From assembly GCF_017876155.1 (NCBI RefSeq), contig NZ_JAGINP010000002.1, forward strand, positions 186,001 to 250,000: 64,000 nucleotides of DNA, written 5' to 3'. The translations under genes were made by a program, and so were the position numbers. This DNA is from Azospirillum rugosum (GTDB taxonomy: Bacteria > Pseudomonadota > Alphaproteobacteria > Azospirillales > Azospirillaceae). Below are positions 49,980 to 60,320 of the stretch, in pieces; the stretch's first letter is position 1; each line of letters begins with the position of its first letter. Below the pieces are notes generated by a model, which was not told the DNA's origin, did not search any database, and saw only the letters and a list, made by a program, of their open reading frames with translations.

Positions 49980-52136
49980 ATGGGCGGCGGGGTGGCGACG
50001 GACAGCCTGTTGGAGGAGGATGGGACGGCCCCCGACGCGATCGGGGAGCGCCCCGGGCTGTTTGTGCGCTCCTTCGCGTGGCTGGTCGGCCGGCTGGCGG
50101 CGGAGCGGGAGCGCTGGGCGCTCTGGAGCCCCGTCGGAGTCGGCGGTGGCGTGGCCCTCTATTTTGCGCTGCCGTTGGAGCCTCCCCTGTGGCTGGGGCC
50201 GGGCGTGGCCGGTGGCGCGATCCTGCTTTTGTGGGCGCTGCGGCGGCGCCTCGGTGCGGTGGTGACGGTGGTCGCGCTGTTGGCCGTCGCGCTGGGATTC
50301 GCGGTGGCTCAGACCCGGACCGCCCTGGTGGCCGCGCCCATCCTGACGCGGGACCTCGGGCCTACCACGGTCACCGGGCGGGTGCTGTCGGTCGAACGGC
50401 AGCCGGCCGGCGCACGGATGATCCTGGGCGGGTTGACCATCGACAGGTTGAAGCCAGAGGCGACTCCGGGCCGCGTGCGGCTGCGGCTTCCGGCGAAGTT
50501 CAAGCCGCCGGAGGCGGGCACGGTGATTCGCGTGCGGGCGATGCTGCACCCGCCGGCCCCGCCCGCCGAGCCCGGCGCCTTCGATTTCCAGCGCCGGGCC
50601 TTCTTCCAGGGCTTCGGCGCCGTCGGGTTCGTCCTCGGCACGCCGGAGGTGGTGGACGCGCCGCCGGTGTCCGGCTGGGACGCGGTGTCGGTGGCCTTCG
50701 ACCGAGCGCGGGCGGTGATCGCCGAGCGGGTGCAGCGTGCCATCCCCGACCCTGTGGAGGCCAGCGTCACCGCCGCCCTGCTGAACGGGGAGGAGGTGGC
50801 GATTCCCGAGCCGATGATGGACGCCTTCCGCAACAGCGGCCTTGCGCATCTTCTGTCGATCTCCGGCCTGCATGTGGGCATCGCCGCGGGGATAGTGTTC
50901 TGGGTGGTCCGCGCGCTGCTGGCGCTGGTGCCCTGGATCGCGCTGCGCTGGCCGATCAAGAAGATCGCCGCGGCCTTCGGCATCGTCTCCGCGCTGGCCT
51001 ACACGATGCTGGTCGGGGCGCCGGTTCCGACGGTGCGGTCGGTCCTGTCCACCGGCTTGATCATGGCGGCCGTGATCCTGGACCGGTCGCCGATCAGCAT
51101 GCGGCTGGTCGCCTTCGCCGCGATCGTCACCATCGTGATGGAGCCGGAGGGAATGCTCGGGCCCAGCTTCCAGATGTCCTTCGCGGCGGTGGCGGCGCTG
51201 ATCGCGGCTTTCGAGGCCATCAACCCGACCCTGGCACGCTGGCGGCAGGCGCTGGGCTGGGTGGGAGGGCGCCTGCTCGACCTCGGGACCATCGCCTTCA
51301 CCAGCGTCGTCGCCACGCTGGCGACCACGCCCTATTCGCTGTTCCACTTCCAGCAGGTCGCCTTCTACGGCGTCCTGTCGAACATGGTGGCCATTCCGGT
51401 CACCTCGGTCTGGGTGATGCCGTGCAGCCTGCTCGTCTATCTGTTGATGCCCTTCGGCCTGGAGGAACCGGCGCTGATCGCCATGAATTGGGGGGATCGG
51501 CTGGTCATCTGGACCGCGGAGTTCACCGCCGGCCTGCCGGGAGCCACGGCGTTCATTCCGGCCATGCCGACGGCGGGGATCGTGGCGGTCTCCCTGGGCG
51601 GGCTGTGGCTGCTGATCTGGACCGGGCGGTGGCGGCTGCTGGGTCTTCTGCCGATCCTGTGGGGCATGGCGACGCCCTTGTTCGCACACCGGCCCGACGT
51701 GCTGGTGTCAGGGGATGGTGCGGTCATGGCCGTCCGGGGGACTGACGGCCACCTCATCCTCTCCGGAAAGACCGAGGGGCATGTCGCGGAAACGTGGCAG
51801 CGGCGGGACGGGCACATTGAGGCCCCGGGCGTGTGGCCGGACGCCGGTGTGACCCTCGACGGCCGCATGCGCTGCGACGTCTTGGGCTGTGTCTACGCGG
51901 TCGATGGCCGGACAATCGCCTTGCTGCGCGCCCCGGACGCCCTGGTCGAGGACTGCGTCCTCGCCGACGTGGTCATCACCGCGACGCCCGCGCGGGGTTG
52001 CCGGGCGCCCCTGGTGATCGACCGGTGGCGCCTGCGCCGGGAAGGGGCGCAGGCGCTGTACGTCTCGCGGTCGGGAGTGCGCGTGGAAAGCGTGCGGGAC
52101 GTACGCGGCGACCGGCCGTGGACGAGAACGCGCTGA
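49980..52136 (+). CDS. comEC: ComEC/Rec2 family DNA-uptake channel protein
   Basis: A 718-residue membrane protein with an N-terminal DUF4131-type region (two or three helices and an OB-like segment, about 25-210) and the competence domain (about 230-510) with the conserved AHLLSISGLHVGIAAG and GAPVPTVRS motifs. The C-terminal part (about 570-718) corresponds to the metallo-beta-lactamase position but shows no HxHxDH motif, as in many alphaproteobacterial versions. ComEC carries single-stranded DNA across the inner membrane in transformable bacteria. It converges on lexA with nine bases between stops. Confidence 0.9.
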   Translation: MGGGVATDSLLEEDGTAPDAIGERPGLFVRSFAWLVGRLAAERERWALWSPVGVGGGVALYFALPLEPPLWLGPGVAGGAILLLWALRRRLGAVVTVVALLAVALGFAVAQTRTALVAAPILTRDLGPTTVTGRVLSVERQPAGARMILGGLTIDRLKPEATPGRVRLRLPAKFKPPEAGTVIRVRAMLHPPAPPAEPGAFDFQRRAFFQGFGAVGFVLGTPEVVDAPPVSGWDAVSVAFDRARAVIAERVQRAIPDPVEASVTAALLNGEEVAIPEPMMDAFRNSGLAHLLSISGLHVGIAAGIVFWVVRALLALVPWIALRWPIKKIAAAFGIVSALAYTMLVGAPVPTVRSVLSTGLIMAAVILDRSPISMRLVAFAAIVTIVMEPEGMLGPSFQMSFAAVAALIAAFEAINPTLARWRQALGWVGGRLLDLGTIAFTSVVATLATTPYSLFHFQQVAFYGVLSNMVAIPVTSVWVMPCSLLVYLLMPFGLEEPALIAMNWGDRLVIWTAEFTAGLPGATAFIPAMPTAGIVAVSLGGLWLLIWTGRWRLLGLLPILWGMATPLFAHRPDVLVSGDGAVMAVRGTDGHLILSGKTEGHVAETWQRRDGHIEAPGVWPDAGVTLDGRMRCDVLGCVYAVDGRTIALLRAPDALVEDCVLADVVITATPARGCRAPLVIDRWRLRREGAQALYVSRSGVRVESVRDVRGDRPWTRTR

Positions 52137-52145
52137 AGCGCGTCC

Positions 52146-52844
52146 TCAGTACTTGCGGACGAGCCCGACGAGCTTACCCTGCACCCGCACGCGGTCGGCG
52201 CCGAAGATGCGGGTCTCGTAGGCGGCGTTGGCGGGCTCCAGCGCGACGGTGTTGCCCTTGCGGCGCAGCCGCTTCAGCGTCACCTCGGCGTCGTCCACCA
52301 GGGCGACGACGATGGACCCGTTGTCCGCACCGTCGCAACGCTGGATGATCACCGTGTCGTGGTCGAGGATGCCCGCCTCGACCATGGAGTCGCCGGCGAC
52401 CTCCAGCGCGTAGTGGTCGCCCATGCCCAGCATGGCGGCCGGGATGTCCACGAAGGCCGAATTGTCGCGCAGCGCCTCGATCGGCGTGCCGGCGGCGATC
52501 CGTCCGTACAGGGGAAGCTGCACCGTCTCCGACGCCGGGTTGGCTTCCCGGCCGGCGAAGGCGAAGTCGCCCTTGATGACGTTGGGCTGGAACTTGGCCC
52601 GCGGCGGACGGGCGCGGGCGGCCTCCAGCCCTTCGGGCAGGCGCAGGACCTCCAGCGCACGGGCGCGGTGGGGAAGGCGGCGGATGAAGCCGCGCTCCTC
52701 AAGCCCCGTGATCAGGCGGTGGATGCCCGACTTGGACTTCAGGCCGAGCGCGTCCTTCATCTCGTCGAAGGAGGGGGACACACCGCCCTGTCCGAGCCGC
52801 TCGTGAATGAAAAGCAGCAATTCGTGCTGCTTGCGCGTGAGCAT
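52146..52844 (-). CDS. lexA: LexA repressor
   Basis: LexA represses SOS genes and self-cleaves when RecA is activated. The 232-residue protein has an N-terminal winged helix-turn-helix (1-70) and a C-terminal S24 peptidase domain. The cleavage bond is A118-G119 (in RIAAGTP), the nucleophile S153 (GDSM) and the base K191 (EVTLKRL). A linker longer than in E. coli (about 75-105) is typical of alphaproteobacteria. GGGAGG precedes the ATG, and SOS boxes lie in its promoter. Confidence 0.97.
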   Translation of the reverse strand: MLTRKQHELLLFIHERLGQGGVSPSFDEMKDALGLKSKSGIHRLITGLEERGFIRRLPHRARALEVLRLPEGLEAARARPPRAKFQPNVIKGDFAFAGREANPASETVQLPLYGRIAAGTPIEALRDNSAFVDIPAAMLGMGDHYALEVAGDSMVEAGILDHDTVIIQRCDGADNGSIVVALVDDAEVTLKRLRRKGNTVALEPANAAYETRIFGADRVRVQGKLVGLVRKY

Positions 52845-52892
52845 TTGTGCCTCCCGGCCGGTGCCGCACTAGATATGGAACAAAAGCAAAAC

Positions 52893-52917
52893 GTTCCATT
52901 ATGTTCTAGTTTGGTTC
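52893..52917 (-). promoter_or_regulatory. LexA (SOS) boxes at the lexA promoter
   Basis: On the plus strand GTTC occurs at 52893, 52903 and 52914. The last two form the exact alphaproteobacterial box GTTC-N7-GTTC (52903-52917). The first pair is spaced by six bases and may be a weaker second site. A GGAAC/GTTCC inverted pair (52877-52881 and 52893-52897) extends the element. This indicates autorepression. Confidence 0.88.
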
Positions 52918-52931
52918 TTGGGCACCGTCAA
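52903..52931 (-). promoter_or_regulatory. Probable lexA promoter overlapped by the SOS box
   Basis: On the minus strand TTGACG (52931-52926) and TAGAAC (52908-52903) are 17 bases apart. The GAAC half-sites cover the spacer and the -10, so bound LexA would block RNA polymerase. Confidence 0.65.
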
Positions 52932-52971
52932 GCCCCGCGGGACGAGGTCCGGCACAATTCTTTGGCTGCTC

Positions 52972-54207
52972 TTACAAAGTGAGTACGCCGCCCGAGAGCG
53001 TGATGATCGTCACCGGGTCGCCGGCCTGCGCGGGCGGAGCGTTGGGCGGGCGGACGATCAGGCAGTCGGCCTTGGCCAGCCGCGACATCATCGCGTTGTC
53101 CTGCCGGGCGAAGGGGGTGGCGACCAGGGTGCCGTCGGCATCCGCCGTCACAGTCCCGCGCAAGTAATCCTCGCGCGAATCGTTCGCTCGCAGCGCAGCC
53201 CCCAGCTTGGCCGTCTGGGAAAACCCAGGACCATCGGGTGCGAGTCCTTGAAGCACCCGCAGGATCGGCCGCAGGAACAGGATCGCGGCCACACCCGTGG
53301 ACACCGCATTGCCGGGCAGGCCCAGCAGCGGCACGGCCCCGGCCCCGGACTTGGCCCTGCCGAACATCATCGCCTTACCGGGCTTCATGGCGATGGTGTA
53401 GAAGTCCAACTCCAGCCCGCCCAGCACGTCCCGGACATGGTCATGCTCGCCCTGCGACGCGCCGCCGGTCGTCACCAGCAGGTCGCAGCCGGCGGCCCCC
53501 GCGGCCATGGCTGCGAGGCTTTCGGGATCGTCCTTGGCGACGCCCAGATTGTGCGCGACGCCGCCTTGGGTCGCGACGAGCGCGCAGAGCCCCAGCGCGT
53601 TGGAGCTGACGATCTGGCTCGGCCCCAGCGGCTCGCCGGGCAACGCGATCTCGTCCCCGGTGGCGAGCACCGCGACGCGCGGGCGCCGGTGCACGCGCAG
53701 CCAGGGCACGTTGGCGCAGGCGGCCAGCGCCACGTCGCGGGCCGTGACCAGGCGACCCTTGGGCAGCAGCTCGTCCCCGGCGGAGAAGTCGAGCCCCGCC
53801 GGGCGCACGAAGCGGCCGGGCTGAACGGCGCGGCCGATGCGGACGCGGTCGCCGTCCGGCTCGCAATCCTCCTGCATCACCACGGCGTCGGCCCCGTCGG
53901 GCAGGGGCGCCCCGGTGAAGATGCGCACGGCCTCGCCCGGCCCGACCGTCCCGCCGAAGGCGTGACCGGCGGCGGCCTCGCCGACCCGCCGCAAAGCGAC
54001 GGGGTGCTCCGCGTCAGCCTGGGCGATGTCGGCGGCGCGGACGGCCCAGCCGTCCATGGAGGACGCCGCGAAGGGCGGCTGCGTCAGGCGGGCGACGACC
54101 GGCTCGGCGAGCACGCGGCCGAGCGCGTCCGGCAGCGCCACCGTCTCCGCCGGCAGGGGCGAGAAGGCGGCGAGGATCCGGGCGCGGGCCTCCGCGACCG
54201 AGATCAC
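52972..54207 (-). CDS. moeA: Molybdopterin molybdenumtransferase
   Basis: MoeA inserts molybdate into adenylated molybdopterin. The 411-residue protein has [13 protein letters not shown] near 49, [19 protein letters not shown], and [17 protein letters not shown] with the catalytic region, then LPGNAVST and a C-terminal domain. I chose GTG 54207, in a GTGA overlap with the moaC stop and preceded by a GGGGGG run; ATG 54222 would add five residues. lexA lies downstream but has its own promoter. Confidence 0.94.
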   Translation of the reverse strand: MISVAEARARILAAFSPLPAETVALPDALGRVLAEPVVARLTQPPFAASSMDGWAVRAADIAQADAEHPVALRRVGEAAAGHAFGGTVGPGEAVRIFTGAPLPDGADAVVMQEDCEPDGDRVRIGRAVQPGRFVRPAGLDFSAGDELLPKGRLVTARDVALAACANVPWLRVHRRPRVAVLATGDEIALPGEPLGPSQIVSSNALGLCALVATQGGVAHNLGVAKDDPESLAAMAAGAAGCDLLVTTGGASQGEHDHVRDVLGGLELDFYTIAMKPGKAMMFGRAKSGAGAVPLLGLPGNAVSTGVAAILFLRPILRVLQGLAPDGPGFSQTAKLGAALRANDSREDYLRGTVTADADGTLVATPFARQDNAMMSRLAKADCLIVRPPNAPPAQAGDPVTIITLSGGVLTL

Positions 54208-54683
54208 GCCGACGCCCCCCATTCCCCGCTCTTGCCGCCGGCCTTGTGGACCAGCCGCACGTCGGTGATGGTCATGCCGCGGTCCACCGCCTTGCACATG
54301 TCGTAGACGGTCAGGGCCGCGACCGACACGGCGGTCAGCGCCTCCATCTCCACGCCCGTCTGGCCCTTCAGCTTGCAGGTGGCGGTGATGTCCACCGCGT
54401 TGCGGTCGGGGTCGCAGGACAGGTCGACCTTGACGGAGGTCAGGGCCAGCGGATGGCACAGCGGGATCAGGTCCGGCGTGCGCTTGGCCCCCATGATGCC
54501 GGCCAGCCGAGCGACCGACAGCACGTCGCCCTTCTTCACGCCGCCCTGCATGATCAGCGCCAGTGTCTCCGGCTGCATGAGGACGGAGCCGCGGGCGGTC
54601 GCCGTGCGCTCCGTCTCCGCCTTGTCGGAGACGTCGACCATCACGGCGCGCCCCTCGGAATCGAAATGGGTGAAGCCGGTCAT
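54204..54683 (-). CDS. moaC: Cyclic pyranopterin monophosphate synthase
   Basis: MoaC converts 3',8-cyclo-7,8-dihydro-GTP to cyclic pyranopterin monophosphate, the second reaction of molybdenum cofactor synthesis. The 159-residue protein has [14 protein letters not shown] near the start, [16 protein letters not shown] and [25 protein letters not shown]. The ATG overlaps the stop of the acetyltransferase gene and the stop overlaps moeA, so all three are probably translationally coupled. Confidence 0.96.
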   Translation of the reverse strand: MTGFTHFDSEGRAVMVDVSDKAETERTATARGSVLMQPETLALIMQGGVKKGDVLSVARLAGIMGAKRTPDLIPLCHPLALTSVKVDLSCDPDRNAVDITATCKLKGQTGVEMEALTAVSVAALTVYDMCKAVDRGMTITDVRLVHKAGGKSGEWGASA

Positions 54684-55159
54684 GCCCGTTTCTCCATGAA
54701 GACGCTGAGCGGATCCGGGCCGTAGCCGCCGAAAGGGCCACGGTCCGCGAAGCCGAGTTTCCGGTAGAGCGCCAGCGCTTCCGCCTGGTGGATGCCGGTT
54801 TCCAGCCGGAGGAGAGCCAGCCCCTCGGCACGGGCCTGCTCCGCGATCCGGTCCATCAGCCTGCGCCCGATCCGGCCGCCGCGCGCGGCCGGGTCGACGT
54901 ACATGCGCTTCACCTCGCCATAGCCCTCCGCGTCGATGCGCAGGGCGCCGCAGCCGACCACGGCGCCACCGCGGCTGGCCACGAAGAAGCGCATGTCGGG
55001 CTGGTCGAGCGAGTCGATGTCCAGCAGGTCATTGCTCTCCGCCGGGTACAGGGCGCCGAGATAGGCGTCGAGATCCCCGATCAGGCGGACCACCTCGTCC
55101 TGGCGCGGGCTTTCCCGCGTGATGATGACGTCGGGGCTGGTCACGGTGGCGCTGGTCAC
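54680..55159 (-). CDS. GNAT family N-acetyltransferase
   Basis: A 159-residue GNAT-fold enzyme. The acetyl-CoA site motif A is visible in [20 protein letters not shown] (RGGRIG at 93-98), with [16 protein letters not shown] as motif B. Substrate is unknown. The gene sits between trpC and moaC, which are usually adjacent in alphaproteobacteria, and its stop overlaps the moaC start, so it has been integrated into the operon. It is unlikely to be needed for either pathway. Confidence 0.9.
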   Translation of the reverse strand: MTSATVTSPDVIITRESPRQDEVVRLIGDLDAYLGALYPAESNDLLDIDSLDQPDMRFFVASRGGAVVGCGALRIDAEGYGEVKRMYVDPAARGGRIGRRLMDRIAEQARAEGLALLRLETGIHQAEALALYRKLGFADRGPFGGYGPDPLSVFMEKRA

Positions 55160-55176
55160 GGTCGAGGATTCCCGTC

Positions 55177-55965
55177 TCAGGCGAGCAGGGCGCGGGTGGC
55201 AGCCGTCACGTCGTCCTGGCGCATCAGCGATTCGCCGACCAGGAAGCAGCGCGCGCCCACCGCGGCCATGCGTGACAAGTCCGCTGGGCTGTAGAGCCCG
55301 CTCTCCGCCACCAGCATGCGGTCGGCCGGGACGTGGCGCGCCAACTCCACCGTCGTCGCGATGTCCACCGCCAGCGTCTTGAGGTTCCGGTTGTTCACGC
55401 CCAGCAGCGGGGTCTTCAGCGCCAGCGCGCGGTCCAGCTCCTCCCGGTTGTGCACCTCGACCAGCACGTCCAGGCCCCAGGATATGGCCGCGTCCTCGAT
55501 CTCCGCCGCCTGGGCATCGCTCAGCGCCGCCATGATGATCAGGATGCAGTCGGCGCCCAGCGCGCGGGACTCCGCGATCTGGTACGGGTCGACCATGAAG
55601 TCCTTGCGCAGTGCCGGCAGGTCCACCGCGGCGCGGGCCGCCACCAGATACTCGTCGCGGCCCTGGAAATAGGGCTCGTCGGTCAGCACCGACAGGCAGG
55701 TGGCGCCGCCCTCGCGGTAGGCGCGCGCCAGGGTCGGCGGGTCGAAGTCGGCGCGGATCAGCCCCTTGGACGGGCTGGCCTTCTTGATCTCGGCGATCAG
55801 GCCGTAGCGACCGGCCTCAACGGCATTGCGCAGCGCTCGGATGAAGCCGCGGGTCGGGCCGGCGTCGCGGGCGGCTACCTCCACGTCCGACAGGGGGCGG
55901 GCGGCCTTGCGGGAGGCGACCAGCGCGCGCTTGTCGTCGCAGATCTTGGTCAGGACGTCGCTCAT
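55177..55965 (-). CDS. trpC: Indole-3-glycerol phosphate synthase
   Basis: TrpC closes the indole ring in tryptophan synthesis. It is a single-domain TIM barrel of 262 residues, not fused to TrpF. Signatures are [16 protein letters not shown] near 56-71, [13 protein letters not shown] and [12 protein letters not shown], with [12 protein letters not shown] towards the end. ATG 55965 overlaps the trpD stop by four bases; longer in-frame starts run through trpD. Confidence 0.97.
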   Translation of the reverse strand: MSDVLTKICDDKRALVASRKAARPLSDVEVAARDAGPTRGFIRALRNAVEAGRYGLIAEIKKASPSKGLIRADFDPPTLARAYREGGATCLSVLTDEPYFQGRDEYLVAARAAVDLPALRKDFMVDPYQIAESRALGADCILIIMAALSDAQAAEIEDAAISWGLDVLVEVHNREELDRALALKTPLLGVNNRNLKTLAVDIATTVELARHVPADRMLVAESGLYSPADLSRMAAVGARCFLVGESLMRQDDVTAATRALLA

Positions 55966-57026
55966 GACGCGGGCACCGGCTCGTTGGAGATGGACACGAG
56001 ATGCTGAAGGACCGTGCGCGCCCCGCCGCCGTCGATGGCGTGGCGGGCCTGCTCCACGCCCTCCTTCAGGTCGCCCGCCTTGCCGGCGACATACAGCGCC
56101 GCGGCGGCGTTCAGCAGGACGATGTCGCGGTAGGCCCCTTGCGCGCCGTCGAACAGGGCGCGGATCGCTTCCGCGTTCTCGTACGCGTCGCCGCCCTTCA
56201 GCAGCTCCGGGCTGGAGCGGAAGATGCCGGCCTGCTCCGGCTCGATCTCGAACACCGTGATCGCGCCGTCCTTCAGCTGCGCGACGGTGGTCGGGCCGGT
56301 GGTGGTGATCTCGTCCAGCCCGTCGGAGCCGTGGACGACCCAGGCCGCTTCCGACCCCAACCGCTTCAGCACGTGGGCCAGCGGCTCCACCCATTGCTTG
56401 GCGTAGACGCCCAGCAGCTGCCGCTTGGCGCTGGCCGGGTTGGACAGCGGGCCCAGCAGGTTGAAGATGGTGCGGGTGCCAAGCTCGACGCGGGTCGGGC
56501 CGACGTTGCGCATGGCCAAGTGGTGGCGCGGCGCCATCAGGAAGCCGATGCGCGCGTCCCACAGGGCCTTGCGCACCAGCCCCAGGTCGCAGTCCAGGTT
56601 GACGCCCAGCGCGCCCAGCACGTCCGCTGCGCCGGACTTCGACGACATGGCGCGGTTGCCGTGCTTGGCGACCGGCACGCCGCAGGCGGCGATCACGATG
56701 GCCGCGGCGGTGGAGATGTTGTAGGTGCCGGCCCCGTCGCCGCCGGTGCCGCAGGTGTCGATGGTCCCCTCCGGCGCCTCCACCGGGATGGCCTTGGACC
56801 GCATGACACGGGCGGCGCCGGTGATCTCGTCCACCGTCTCTCCGCGCACGCGCAGCGCCATCAGGAAGGCGCCCATCTGCGACGGGGTGGCGTTGCCGGA
56901 CATGATGATGTCGAAGGCGAGCGACGCCTCCGCCTCGGTCAGCGCGTTGCCGCCTGCGACTTTGGCGATGATCGCCTTCATGTCGTTCAGGTCGCCCGAC
57001 GGGTGGTTGGCGGCGGGCGTGCTCAT
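55962..57026 (-). CDS. trpD: Anthranilate phosphoribosyltransferase
   Basis: TrpD transfers phosphoribose from PRPP to anthranilate. The 354-residue protein has the PRPP loop [34 protein letters not shown], and the anthranilate-side [19 protein letters not shown] 57026 overlaps the trpG stop (ATGA). M16 (MKAIIAKV) is a shorter start, but the first ATG has better coupling. Confidence 0.96.
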   Translation of the reverse strand: MSTPAANHPSGDLNDMKAIIAKVAGGNALTEAEASLAFDIIMSGNATPSQMGAFLMALRVRGETVDEITGAARVMRSKAIPVEAPEGTIDTCGTGGDGAGTYNISTAAAIVIAACGVPVAKHGNRAMSSKSGAADVLGALGVNLDCDLGLVRKALWDARIGFLMAPRHHLAMRNVGPTRVELGTRTIFNLLGPLSNPASAKRQLLGVYAKQWVEPLAHVLKRLGSEAAWVVHGSDGLDEITTTGPTTVAQLKDGAITVFEIEPEQAGIFRSSPELLKGGDAYENAEAIRALFDGAQGAYRDIVLLNAAAALYVAGKAGDLKEGVEQARHAIDGGGARTVLQHLVSISNEPVPAS

Positions 57027-57616
57027 GCGGCGGTCTCCAGCGGGCGGCGGGTGGTGTCGAGGAAGTTCTTGAGGATGGTGTGGCCGTGCTCGCTCTCGAT
57101 GCTTTCCGGGTGGAACTGCACGCCGTGGATCGGCAGTTCCTTGTGGGACAGCGCCATGATCAGCCCGTCCTCGGTCTCGCCGGTCACCTCCAGGCAGGAG
57201 GGCAGCGAGGAACGCTCGACGATCAGGGAATGGTAGCGGGTGGCCCGGAACGGGGAGGGCAGGCCCCGCAGCACGCCGCGCCCGCCGTGGATCATGCGGT
57301 CCACCTTGCCGTGCATCGGCACCGGCGCGCGCACGACCTTGCCGCCGAAGGCTTGGCCGATGGCTTGGTGGCCCAGGCACACGCCCATCAGCGGCACGCC
57401 GGCCTTGGCCGCCGCGTCGATCAGGGGAAGGCAGATGCCGGCCTTGTCCGGGTCGCAGGGGCCGGGCGACAGGACGATGCCGTCGGGGCGGAGCGACAAG
57501 GCTTCCCCAACCGTCAGGCTGTCGTTGCGGCGGACGTCGATGTCGGCGCCCAGCTCGCCCAGGTAATGGACGAGGTTGTAGGTAAAGCTGTCGTAATTGT
57601 CGATGAGCAGCAGCAT
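57023..57616 (-). CDS. trpG: Anthranilate synthase glutamine amidotransferase subunit
   Basis: TrpG supplies ammonia from glutamine to TrpE. The 197-residue class I amidotransferase has the nucleophile C80 in [10 protein letters not shown] and the H169/E171 pair in FHPESIES. The N-terminal [17 protein letters not shown] is diagnostic. It leads the trpGDC cluster on the minus strand; its partner TrpE is encoded separately about 2.8 kb further right. Confidence 0.96.
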   Translation of the reverse strand: MLLLIDNYDSFTYNLVHYLGELGADIDVRRNDSLTVGEALSLRPDGIVLSPGPCDPDKAGICLPLIDAAAKAGVPLMGVCLGHQAIGQAFGGKVVRAPVPMHGKVDRMIHGGRGVLRGLPSPFRATRYHSLIVERSSLPSCLEVTGETEDGLIMALSHKELPIHGVQFHPESIESEHGHTILKNFLDTTRRPLETAA

Positions 57617-57726
57617 CGGGCGCCCCAGATCCTTCCGGCCTCGCGGTCCGGATCAACGTTCCGGCCTTGTTCCAAGCGTCGTACCCTAGCCGCTGAAGCC
57701 GTGGATTTCCAGCCCCGACGGACCCA

Positions 57727-58173
57727 TCAGCGGCAGAGAAACTGCGGCGCGGTGCGCGGGCTGTCGACCATGGCGCCGCGCGCGTCGATCTCGAAGGTGA
57801 ACTGGCAGCGGCGCACCTCGCGCGGCAGGTCCAGCGCGATGGTCGCCTGGGTCCCGGTGTAGCGGCAGAGGAGGAAGACGTTGTCCCGCCGCGGGCCGAT
57901 GAAGTCCCATTGCTGAGTCTCCGACCGGCCGCGGCGGAGGTTGCGGTCCGGGGCCAGCGTCGCGGGAGCGGGCGAGGCCATCTCCTTCGCGCGGTCGCCT
58001 TCCACGAGGGAGACTCCGGCGAAGGCGTGGCTGTCCTTGGCCGGGTAGGGCGACCAGCCACCGGGGGCGTCGGGCTGGGCCTGCACGGTGAGGTTTGCCG
58101 GGCAGCGGACCTCCGCCGCAACGGCGTGGGACGCGCACAGGGCCAGGAGAGTGGAGAGCAGGATCGGTCGCAT
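57727..58173 (-). CDS. Secreted protein of unknown function (STY0301-like)
   Basis: A 148-residue protein with a signal peptide (about 1-19, ending AVAA). The mature protein has four cysteines (in RCPANL, LLCRYTG, RRCQFTF and the C-terminal LCR) and a WDF... LLCRYTGT...LP..C pattern similar to the STY0301 family of periplasmic proteins; I give this link modest weight. It lies upstream of trpG on the same strand with a 110-base gap, probably not functionally linked. A + strand deacetylase gene diverges from it. Confidence 0.75.
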   Translation of the reverse strand: MRPILLSTLLALCASHAVAAEVRCPANLTVQAQPDAPGGWSPYPAKDSHAFAGVSLVEGDRAKEMASPAPATLAPDRNLRRGRSETQQWDFIGPRRDNVFLLCRYTGTQATIALDLPREVRRCQFTFEIDARGAMVDSPRTAPQFLCR

Positions 58174-58291
58174 GGCGGGTCACAGCATAGTCCCAGGCGG
58201 CGGGCGTCTCCAGCCCGCTCGGCTGTTGCAGGTGTCTGCCGGCGGTGCCACCCTGCGCACCAACGAATAAGGGTTCGAGAGACAGCTTCCC

Positions 58292-59446
58292 ATGGCCAGC
58301 AAAACGCCGCGCAAGCCCCGCAAAGCCGCGGCCCGGACGCCATCGGCAAACACGACATCCGCGAACCCCATAGTCCTGGCGCTGGCGGCCGTCGCGGTCG
58401 TCTTCGTCGTCGGATTGGGCGCGAAGTTCCTGATCGGGCGCGATGCGCCGGAAGCGCCGCGCACCGTCGCCGAGGCGCCGAAGCCCGCGCCGACTCCGGC
58501 CGTGGCCCCGCCGCCCGTGCCCAAGCCGGTTCCGCCCACCCCGGCGATCGTGCCGCCACCCCCCACGGTGGCCGAACCCCCGCAGGTGGTCACCGAGACT
58601 GAGCCGAACGAATCCTCCGAAGAGCCAGCGGTGCAGACGGCCAAGCCGGCGCCGCTCCCACCGCAGAAGCCCGAGGTGGCGATGCTGCCCCCGCCGATCG
58701 CGCCGGTGCAGCCGCCGCCCGGCACGCCGGCCTGGAAGCGGAACGCCGTGCCGTCGCACCCGTCGTCGGACAAGCCGGCCATCGCCATCGTCATCGACGA
58801 CATGGGCGTTGACCGGAAGCGCTCCAACCGGGCCGCAGCACTTCCGGCGCCGCTGACGCTGGCGTGGCTGCCCTACGCCCACGACCTGTCGGCGCAGGCG
58901 CGGGCCGCGCGCGCCGCCGGCCACGAGCTGCTGCTCCACCTTCCCATGGAGCCCAGCGGCCATGCCGATCCGGGGCCGGACGCGCTGCTCGTCTCGCTGG
59001 GCAAGGCGGAAATCCTGCGGCGGGCCAAGGCCGCGATGGACAGCTACGACGGGTTCGTCGGCGTCAACAACCACATGGGCAGCCGCTTCACCGCCGACCA
59101 CGCGTCCATGGCGCTGGTGCTGCCGGAGATCGCCAAGCGTGGCCTGCTCTGGCTGGACAGCCGGACCACGGCGAAGAGCGCCGGCCTGTCCATCGCGCAG
59201 GAGCTGCGCATGCCCTACGCCGGCCGCGACGTGTTCCTGGACAACGAGATGACCGTGCCCGCGGTCCGCGCCCAGTTGGCGAAGACGGAGCAGGTCGCCC
59301 GGCACCAGGGCTACGCCATCGCCATCGGCCATCCGCACGATGCGACAATCGAGGCCCTGGCGTCCTGGCTGCCGGAGGTGCAGAAGCGTGGCTTCGTCCT
59401 GGTCCCGGTCAGCGCCGTCGTGCGCGCCCATCACGCCGGCGGGTGA
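58292..59446 (+). CDS. Divergent polysaccharide deacetylase (YibQ-like)
   Basis: A 384-residue envelope protein. A basic N-terminus precedes one transmembrane helix (about 26-48), then a long Pro/Ala/Glu-rich linker (about 50-155) that could span the periplasm, and a catalytic-type domain (about 160-380). The domain has [10 protein letters not shown] (D169, D170), [16 protein letters not shown] and IGHPHDAT, as in divergent polysaccharide deacetylases near murein-hydrolase genes. Substrate is unproven. It converges with the following minus-strand membrane protein gene. Confidence 0.9.
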   Translation: MASKTPRKPRKAAARTPSANTTSANPIVLALAAVAVVFVVGLGAKFLIGRDAPEAPRTVAEAPKPAPTPAVAPPPVPKPVPPTPAIVPPPPTVAEPPQVVTETEPNESSEEPAVQTAKPAPLPPQKPEVAMLPPPIAPVQPPPGTPAWKRNAVPSHPSSDKPAIAIVIDDMGVDRKRSNRAAALPAPLTLAWLPYAHDLSAQARAARAAGHELLLHLPMEPSGHADPGPDALLVSLGKAEILRRAKAAMDSYDGFVGVNNHMGSRFTADHASMALVLPEIAKRGLLWLDSRTTAKSAGLSIAQELRMPYAGRDVFLDNEMTVPAVRAQLAKTEQVARHQGYAIAIGHPHDATIEALASWLPEVQKRGFVLVPVSAVVRAHHAGG

Positions 59447-59468
59447 CCGCCGGCTTTGATGTCGGCGG

Positions 59469-60284
59469 TCAGCCCGCCTGAACCGCCCGGCGCATCCGCC
59501 GCGCCCGCCAGACCAGCAGGCCGCCCGCCCAGGCCAGCGACACCAGCAGCGCGGCGGTTAGCGCCACCGCCCGGCCGAACGGCCCAGCCATCAGGTGCGC
59601 GGTCAGCAGGGCGAGCGCGAGGCCCGGGTTGGTCAGCAGGGCGCTGCGCATCGCCGCGGCCACGGTGCCGCCGCCCATCCGCTGGTGCAGGATCACGGTC
59701 AGGCTGGTCAGCGCGATGGGATAAATCGCGGCGATGCCCGTCGCGGTCGGCCCGATCACGTGGCTGAGCGATGTCACCGTCGCGACCAGAACGCCGACCA
59801 AGGCCGCGCGCGCGGGAATGTCGTACCAGCGCGGCCCGGCCTTGCTCGGCGGAGCGGCCCCTTCGCGGTGCGCCCGCGCGAGTCCGTAGGCCAGCGCGTA
59901 GCAGGCAAGGTTCAGGAGGATCGCCCCAGGCAGCGCCCAGTCGGCCGCCGACCGAAGTGCTATGGCAACCGCGATCCACAGCGCCGAACTGATCAGCACC
60001 GTCGCCGCCATGCCGCAGCGCGGGGCGATGCGCACCAGCGACACGAGGTACAGGATCATCGCCCCGTTGGTGACGAGGCTGGACAGGGCGCTGCCGGCGA
60101 TGAACCCGTCGTCGTGCTCCATCGCGAGAAGCACGTAGGCCGGCCCGGTCGAGACGGGCAGGCTGGAGATCACCCCGCCGAAGAACGGTCCGGCCTTCTC
60201 GGACGCGATGGAGGCGATGACGACCACGAGGGCCGCCGCCGCGACCTTGATGAGCAGCGGCAGCAGAACCGAATCGAGAGGCAT
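59469..60284 (-). CDS. Integral membrane protein of unknown function
   Basis: A 271-residue protein with eight or nine hydrophobic helices and short loops; the longest loop is about 145-160. FFGGVISSLPVSTGPAYVLLA near the N-terminus is a distinctive helix. I cannot place the family firmly; it resembles GlpM-like or similar small permease families in topology only. ATG 60284 is used, and a perfect inverted repeat lies upstream, between this gene and trpE. Confidence 0.75.
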   Translation of the reverse strand: MPLDSVLLPLLIKVAAAALVVVIASIASEKAGPFFGGVISSLPVSTGPAYVLLAMEHDDGFIAGSALSSLVTNGAMILYLVSLVRIAPRCGMAATVLISSALWIAVAIALRSAADWALPGAILLNLACYALAYGLARAHREGAAPPSKAGPRWYDIPARAALVGVLVATVTSLSHVIGPTATGIAAIYPIALTSLTVILHQRMGGGTVAAAMRSALLTNPGLALALLTAHLMAGPFGRAVALTAALLVSLAWAGGLLVWRARRMRRAVQAG

Positions 60285-60320
60285 CGCTTATCGGCTGGTG
60301 AGTGTCGAGGGGGAGGAGGA

